This document shows positions 6,896-10,643 of a stretch of 10,643 bases of DNA, piece after piece. The position numbers were made by a program, and so were the translations under genes. Location: assembly GCA_007120685.1 (NCBI GenBank), contig SKNG01000432.1, positions 1 through 10,643 of the forward strand, read 5' to 3'. How positions within the stretch are numbered: position 1 is the first letter of the stretch; every line of letters starts with the position of its first letter. The notes under the pieces were generated by a model, which was given only the letters and a program-made list of their open reading frames with translations, was not told the origin of the DNA and ran no database searches. Origin of the DNA: Paracoccaceae bacterium (lineage in GTDB: Bacteria > Pseudomonadota > Alphaproteobacteria > Rhodobacterales > Rhodobacteraceae).

Positions 6896-7816
6896 ATGAT
6901 CCGAACCCAAACCCTGCGCGTTTTCGTCACTGTCGCCAGTTGCGGCAATATTCGTGACGCGGCCAAGTCCCTGCGCCGGACGGATTCCGCAATCTCCATG
7001 ACACTCAAGCAGCTTGAAAGCGACCTCGGTGCACCCTTGTTCGAGACGGATCGAAAACACACCCTGACCGCGCTGGGGATCGAGGTGAACAAGCTCGCCC
7101 AGAACCTGCTGCGCGAATATGATCGCACCACCGAACGGATCGTGGCACTCGCCGAGGGGCGCGAAGGGGATTTGCGAATTGCCGCGGTCCCGTCCGTTGC
7201 AGCACAGCTTCTGCCGCCGGTGCTCAGCGCCATGCTGGCCGATCATGCCGGTGTCAGAATCGAGTTGCTGGATACCGACAGCGCCAGCGTACATACGCTG
7301 GTGGAAACAGGCGCGGTCGATCTGGGCATCGGCGGCAAGCCGGAAGCCAGCGCTGGCCTGAGTTTCGTCGCCCTGTTCAACGACCCTTTCCGGCTGGTCT
7401 GCCGCAAGGACCATCCGCTTGCGCGCCTTGCTAGGCCCTTGACACGTCAGGATCTGCGCGCGCATCGGCTGATCAGCAATAAATCGACTGCGGGTTATTC
7501 CGGTTTTGATGCAGAAGGCCCAGATCACGAGTCGGCAATAAGCGCCCGCAATGTCATCTCGCTCATGGCATTGGTGCGCGCCGGGGCCGGGGCAACGATC
7601 TTGCCTGCTCTTGCGACGCGCTCGATCGATGAAGACCTTTGTGCATTTGAACTGCATGATCCGATGGCGCTTCGGACCGTTGGCTTTGTCTTGCGGCGAG
7701 GCGGCATCAGCAGCCCGATTTCTGTCGCGTTTCAGAATCGGCTCGTCTCGCTGATCCAGACGACTGACATTACGTGCCAGTCGTCGGGGTCTGGAACGGA
7801 TCATTGTCAGCCTTGA
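6896..7816 (+). CDS. LysR-type transcriptional regulator
   Basis: This 306-residue protein has the standard LysR layout. An N-terminal winged helix-turn-helix occupies about residues 3-61 (LRVFVTVASCGNIRDAAKSL, SAISMTLKQLESDLGAPLF), then a linker helix, then an effector-binding domain at about 85-290 beginning DLRIAAVPSVAAQLLPPVL. The ATG at 6896 was chosen because the conserved family start (MIRTQTLRVF) follows directly and GGA lies 10 nt upstream. A GTG at 6860 would add 12 unsupported residues and overlap the candidate operator. The gene is divergent from the Ldh2-type gene, so it most likely controls the catabolic operon in response to the substrate or an intermediate, and represses itself. 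The effector cannot be read from sequence. Confidence 0.93.
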   Translation: MIRTQTLRVFVTVASCGNIRDAAKSLRRTDSAISMTLKQLESDLGAPLFETDRKHTLTALGIEVNKLAQNLLREYDRTTERIVALAEGREGDLRIAAVPSVAAQLLPPVLSAMLADHAGVRIELLDTDSASVHTLVETGAVDLGIGGKPEASAGLSFVALFNDPFRLVCRKDHPLARLARPLTRQDLRAHRLISNKSTAGYSGFDAEGPDHESAISARNVISLMALVRAGAGATILPALATRSIDEDLCAFELHDPMALRTVGFVLRRGGISSPISVAFQNRLVSLIQTTDITCQSSGSGTDHCQP

Positions 7817-8000
7817 ACACAGGCTGCTGAAGCAGTTGAACGGCGACTGGTCAGAAAAGCCACTGCCAGCCCAGACCAGCCTGTGTCTGGCCCATCGCGC
7901 CCAGCGACCGGATGCGCCAACGCTGAAAAGCCGCGCCGATGATATCCTGAAAGAGCTCGCGCTTGAAAAGCCCCCGCTCTGGCAGCGGCAGGAAGGCTGA
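7755..8000 (+). pseudogene. Possible gene remnant in the convergent gap (uncertain)
   Basis: From 7755 to a TGA at 7998-8000 one plus-strand frame stays open for 81 codons without a plausible start. It overlaps the LysR 3' end. From 7824 on, my hand count gives GC of about 72%, 45% and 72% at codon positions 1, 2 and 3, a coding-like pattern. The inferred end, LKSRADDILKELALEKPPLW (residues before WQRQEG removed), reads like the C-terminus of a soluble protein. The same register on the minus strand is also open, and the composition does not decide the strand. I recognise no family. It may be the tail of a gene truncated by rearrangement, or chance. Confidence 0.2.
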
Positions 8001-8073
8001 AGCCAAATTGCGCGGCGACGATCTGCGCTCTGCTGCGCGGCGGCGATGATCACGACAGCACAGCCCGTGCCGT
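7817..8073. other. Convergent intergenic gap, 257 bp
   Basis: This gap separates the 3' ends of the LysR gene and the cyclase gene. It has no complete gene. It contains a CCAGAC/GTCTGG stem with an 8-nt loop (7871-7890) lacking a T tract, and an imperfect direct repeat beginning TGCGCGGCG at 8009 and 8034. No convincing intrinsic terminator was found, so termination here may depend on Rho. Confidence 0.5.
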
Positions 8074-9924
8074 TCAGGGCGGCGCGCCGACCCATACGCG
8101 TTCCGGTCCGGCGCGGCCGCGCAGGGATTGCTGCGCAAGGGGGCGCAATCCGGCCCGCGCCGCCCAGGCTTCGGTCCCGGGCGTGCTGGCGACCAGCGCA
8201 TCCGACAGCGCCAGCGACTGATCGCAGCTGCGGGCGACTTCAAGCAGGCGGTTGGCGGTATTCACAACATCGCCGCCGACTGTCAGATGGCGGTGTCTGG
8301 CCCCGCCAAGCACCCCGGCCTGGACCTTTCCCGCATGTCCCCCGACCCGCACACCCAGTCCGGGCCAGTCCGGACAGGTGCGCAACGCACCGTACAGCGC
8401 CTCGACAAAGCGCAGGGCACGTTCGGTGTCATCCGGGCGCGGGTCCGGCAGACCGAAGACCAGAAGCACCCCATCCCCCGCGAAATGCGTGATGATCCCG
8501 CCACAGGGGTCTGCCGCATCTTCGACCAGCCGATGGAACACCGAGAGCAGCGCCGTCGTGTCATGCGGATCAAGGTCTTCGGCATGGCTCGTGAAGGCGC
8601 GCACATCCACGAAGAGCACGGCCGCGTGCTGCGGCGGGTGCTGGCGAAGCGGGTCGGACATGGTCGCAAGCGCCTCGACCAGCGACGGCGACTGGTAGCG
8701 GGCAAGGTTGATCGCACGGCGGTGCTGGTCCAGCCGTCGAAGCCAGGAACCGGCCCCCGCCCCGAGCGTCAGCGCCATGGCGACGCTTGTCGCATCGAGC
8801 CACCAACCGGCCAGAAAGGCGGCTTGCAGCGCTGCCGCAGACGCCAGGACCACTGCGAGGGTTGCCGCGCCGGCCAGCAACGGGCGACGCAAGCCCGCCG
8901 CTCCGAACCCGGCGAGCGCTGCCAGCACGGCCAGCCCGGCGCCACGAAGCCAGGCCGCACCGTCACGTCTTAGCTGGCTGCCGGTCAGAAGGTTTGCGGC
9001 AAGGGTCGCCTGTGCCTCGACCCCGGGCAGCCGCTGATCGAATGGCGTGGCATGGCGGTCACCGAAACCGACCGCCGTTGCCCCGATAAAGACAATGCGC
9101 CCCTCAAGATCAGCCGCCGTCAGGTCATGGGCCGGATAGGTGCGAATCGTGCCCGAGGGGCCGAGGAAGTTCAGCGGCACAGCGCCATGCCGGTCCAGCA
9201 CCACCGCCGCCGCACCGATTTCCAGCAGGCCACCCCGCCCGCTGGCGGGCAGCCGCAGACGCGGCGCACCCCGCTCTGCATGCGCCGCGACCGCCGCCAC
9301 GGCCAGGCCGGGCAACTGCGCCACACCTTCGGTCGTGCCGACCGCCAGCAACGGTCTTATGCGCCGCAGCGCGCCATCGGGTTCCTGCAACACCGTGGCA
9401 TGCGCAAGCGTCGCCGCGTCCTGCAGCGCGGGGACCGGGGCCAGCGCGGGCAGCGGGTCCGAAGGGGCGGGACCGATCAGGAGGGCGAAGCCACCATCAT
9501 CCCTGAGCGGGGGCAGCGGACTGCCCGCAGATGCCTCGGCCACCGCCAGAACCGAGGCGCCCTGCGCCATGGCTGCGGCAAGTTCGGCGTCATCGGGCCG
9601 GGGATCGACCAACAGGAAATCCGGCACCACGGTCTGCGCGCCGGCGTCCCATGCCGCAGCGACGACCGCGCCCAGTGTCGCGCGCGGTGGCGGGAACCTG
9701 TCCAGCGCCGCCATCGTCGCGTCGTCGAAGGCCACGATCGCTACGCTGTCTGGCGCCGGCCTGGGGCCGCGCAACAGGAAACGCGCGTCCAGAAGCCGCC
9801 CCTCGATCCCCGGCCAGAAGCTGCCTCGGTCGCCAGGATGCCACAGGCCGATCAATGCGGCGCCGAACAGCACCGCCACAAGGGCAACCGGCCATTCCCG
9901 CAGCAAGCGGCGCTTGGGCCTCAC
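8074..9924 (-). CDS. CHASE2-domain class III nucleotide cyclase, membrane bound
   Basis: This is a 616-residue signalling enzyme. From the GTG at 9924 the order is: membrane helix at about 12-28; CHASE2 extracytoplasmic sensor at about 35-325; three membrane helices at about 328-394; catalytic domain at about 430-585. Metal-binding aspartates are Asp440 (LFVDVRAFT) and Asp484 (FAGDGVLLVFG). The transition-state pair is Asn555 and Arg559 in VNTANRL. The product is probably cAMP, but the usual base-specifying Lys of K-x-x-GD is His480 (ITHFAGD), and the second specificity position is Thr548, as in class IIIb enzymes. The frame is open further upstream, but the extension to 10038 is Arg-rich and overlaps the FecR gene. 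GTG at 9924 overlaps the FecR stop (GTGA) and GTG at 9927 is the alternative. The FecR-like partner upstream probably feeds the periplasmic sensor. Confidence 0.9.
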   Translation of the reverse strand: MRPKRRLLREWPVALVAVLFGAALIGLWHPGDRGSFWPGIEGRLLDARFLLRGPRPAPDSVAIVAFDDATMAALDRFPPPRATLGAVVAAAWDAGAQTVVPDFLLVDPRPDDAELAAAMAQGASVLAVAEASAGSPLPPLRDDGGFALLIGPAPSDPLPALAPVPALQDAATLAHATVLQEPDGALRRIRPLLAVGTTEGVAQLPGLAVAAVAAHAERGAPRLRLPASGRGGLLEIGAAAVVLDRHGAVPLNFLGPSGTIRTYPAHDLTAADLEGRIVFIGATAVGFGDRHATPFDQRLPGVEAQATLAANLLTGSQLRRDGAAWLRGAGLAVLAALAGFGAAGLRRPLLAGAATLAVVLASAAALQAAFLAGWWLDATSVAMALTLGAGAGSWLRRLDQHRRAINLARYQSPSLVEALATMSDPLRQHPPQHAAVLFVDVRAFTSHAEDLDPHDTTALLSVFHRLVEDAADPCGGIITHFAGDGVLLVFGLPDPRPDDTERALRFVEALYGALRTCPDWPGLGVRVGGHAGKVQAGVLGGARHRHLTVGGDVVNTANRLLEVARSCDQSLALSDALVASTPGTEAWAARAGLRPLAQQSLRGRAGPERVWVGAPP

Positions 9925-10586
9925 CACCCAGGGCCGAGCAACTCGGCCTGGCGGTCGATGCGCGGCTGACCCCAGCGCAGGGCTGGCCCGATCTCGCCAT
10001 CGGCGCTGACATCGACCCCCTCGCCGGCATCGAGCCAAAGCCCGTCATCCCCGGCGGCCACGAAGATGCGCCCCTCGCGGGTGAAGAAGGCGCTCGCGCC
10101 GTCTTCGGCCTGCACCGTCCATTCGGTCGAGCGCACCGCAGCTACCGCCGAAGGTGTGCGGACCTGAACACCATCGCCGCCGGCGCGATCAAAGAGAAAC
10201 CCCGCAATCCCCTCCATCAGCCGCAGCCCGAACGGCTGCTGGGTGGCGCCGTCTAGAACGCCCGATACCGCAAAGGTGCTGTCCGGTCCGACAATGACCT
10301 CCAGCCCGTCAGGGCATGTCATGCTGACCCGCGCATCCGGCCCGGTGCGCAGATGCGCATTGCGGCCGAGCCCGAGACCGGGCGCTGCCTCATGCCTTCC
10401 GGCGCCGCGCGCCGATACCTCTGCCGTGCCGGCAACATGGATGATGACACAAACCTCTGCGGCACTCGCAGGAAGCGGGGTGGCAAGCGCCATCGCCGCC
10501 AAGGCAAGCCCGGCGGTGATACCGCGGGTGAAGTCATAGAATTGCTGGAAATTGTGGAGGGGCGCTGCCCTACTGGGAGGTGACAT
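9921..10586 (-). CDS. Secreted FecR-domain protein
   Basis: This 221-residue protein has an N-terminal export signal: a long polar stretch (about residues 1-20), Arg21, a hydrophobic core (GITAGLALAAMALATPLPASA), and a likely signal peptidase I site near ASA-AE at about 44-46. The mature part carries FecR-like features: a segment that sets a threshold (GLGLGRNAHLRTGPDARVSM), then LEVIVGPDSTFAV, then VQVRTPSAVAAVRSTEWTV, the VRTPxAxxxVRGTxF-type core of the FecR fold. Two cysteines (in EVCVII and SMTCPDG) could form a disulfide in the periplasm. GTG starts at 10592 and 10589 precede the ATG at 10586; all fit, and ATG is preferred. The gene overlaps the CHASE2 cyclase by 4 nt, so the pair is likely co-expressed and may be a periplasmic sensor plus membrane enzyme. 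The ligand is unknown. Confidence 0.85.
   Translation of the reverse strand: MSPPSRAAPLHNFQQFYDFTRGITAGLALAAMALATPLPASAAEVCVIIHVAGTAEVSARGAGRHEAAPGLGLGRNAHLRTGPDARVSMTCPDGLEVIVGPDSTFAVSGVLDGATQQPFGLRLMEGIAGFLFDRAGGDGVQVRTPSAVAAVRSTEWTVQAEDGASAFFTREGRIFVAAGDDGLWLDAGEGVDVSADGEIGPALRWGQPRIDRQAELLGPGW
9932..9948 (-). promoter_or_regulatory. Perfect 7-bp hairpin just upstream of the cyclase start
   Basis: GGCCGAG (9932-9938) and CTCGGCC (9942-9948) pair perfectly around a 3-nt loop. The hairpin lies in the last FecR codons and ends about 7 nt before the overlapping GTG start of the cyclase at 9924. No strong Shine-Dalgarno sequence sits between them, so translation of the cyclase probably depends on ribosomes finishing the FecR gene and opening this stem. 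The regulatory role is inferred. Confidence 0.4.
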
Positions 10587-10594
10587 CACCACCT
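10579..10594. promoter_or_regulatory. Palindrome over the FecR start codon
   Basis: GGTGA-CA-TCACC (10579-10590) is a perfect 5-bp inverted repeat, and AGGTG (10578-10582) also matches CACCT (10590-10594). The symmetry covers the FecR start codon and lies about 40 bp from the plus-strand start at 10632, a plausible place for a regulator to act on both genes. Short palindromes also occur by chance in GC-rich DNA. Confidence 0.25.
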
Positions 10595-10631
10595 ATGCCG
10601 GTTGCCGCCGGCGCCAGCGAGGGAGCACCCC

Positions 10632-10643
10632 ATGAACAGGAGA
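10632..10643 (+). CDS. Probable start of a divergent gene (first 4 codons only)
   Basis: An ATG at 10632 is preceded by GAGGGAG at good spacing (6 nt) and followed by AAC AGG AGA (Met-Asn-Arg-Arg), an N-terminus compatible with an export signal. The gene continues past the window. Its product cannot be judged from four codons. Confidence 0.45.

Noticed and set aside
7871..7890. CCAGAC/GTCTGG stem as terminator for the LysR or cyclase gene
   Set aside because: Short 6-bp stem with an 8-nt loop and no T tract on either side; kept only as a note in the gap description.
8009..8051. TGCGCGGCG direct repeat as mobile-element or attachment-site trace
   Set aside because: Two imperfect copies only, low-complexity GC-rich sequence, no integrase, transposase or tRNA nearby.
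6872..8095. 407-codon minus-strand open frame across the LysR gene
   Set aside because: Antisense to a clear LysR gene with a helix-turn-helix and full length; the reading has no family features and crosses the divergent promoter region.
9925..10038. Upstream extension of the cyclase frame to an ATG at 10038
   Set aside because: The 38 added residues are Arg/Pro-rich, lie wholly within the FecR coding region in another frame, and are unneeded because a GTG overlapping the FecR stop gives a normal N-terminal membrane helix.

Overview
The window looks like chromosome or large-replicon DNA from an alphaproteobacterium, most likely a member of the Rhodobacterales. The basis is high GC, strong G/C preference at third codon positions, tight 4-nt gene overlaps, and gene families common in that group. 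The taxon is an inference. No rRNA, tRNA, CRISPR array or insertion sequence was recognised.

Region 1 (1-7816) appears to be a catabolic locus. Five minus-strand genes read leftward from a divergent promoter region at about 6.8-6.9 kb: an Ldh2/MDH2-type oxidoreductase resembling cyclic-imine (piperideine/pyrroline-2-carboxylate) reductases; an NAD(P)-dependent aldehyde dehydrogenase resembling 2-oxoglutarate-semialdehyde dehydrogenases; an M19-family 'dipeptidase' that lacks half of the canonical metal ligands; a 557-residue protein of unknown function; and a DUF3726-type protein. The first gap is 18 nt and the other junctions are 4-nt ATGA or TTGA overlaps, so this is almost certainly one transcript with translational coupling. 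A stem-loop with flanking A/T tracts lies between this set and a sixth minus-strand gene, a BCCT-family betaine/choline-type transporter cut by the left edge. A LysR-type regulator is divergent from the first gene, and the 92-bp spacer carries overlapping GAATT/AATTC inverted repeats that are good operator candidates. A working model is LysR-controlled uptake (BCCT) and breakdown of an N-methylated or cyclic amino acid, in which the non-canonical M19 protein, the 557-aa protein and the DUF3726 protein perform undescribed steps.

Region 2 (7817-8073) is a short convergent gap. It contains no complete gene, but does contain an open stretch with coding-like base composition that may be a gene remnant.

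Region 3 (8074-10643) is an apparent signalling pair on the minus strand. A secreted FecR-domain protein overlaps by 4 nt (GTGA) a membrane CHASE2-class III nucleotide cyclase, with a perfect hairpin just before the cyclase start. The cyclase keeps its metal and transition-state residues but has His where adenylate cyclases usually carry the base-specifying Lys. At the extreme right edge a plus-strand gene probably begins (ATG at 10632 with a good ribosome binding site), only about 45 bp from the FecR start.

The strongest candidate for an undescribed system is the operon at 942-6803, specifically the non-canonical M19 protein, the 557-aa protein and the DUF3726 protein.
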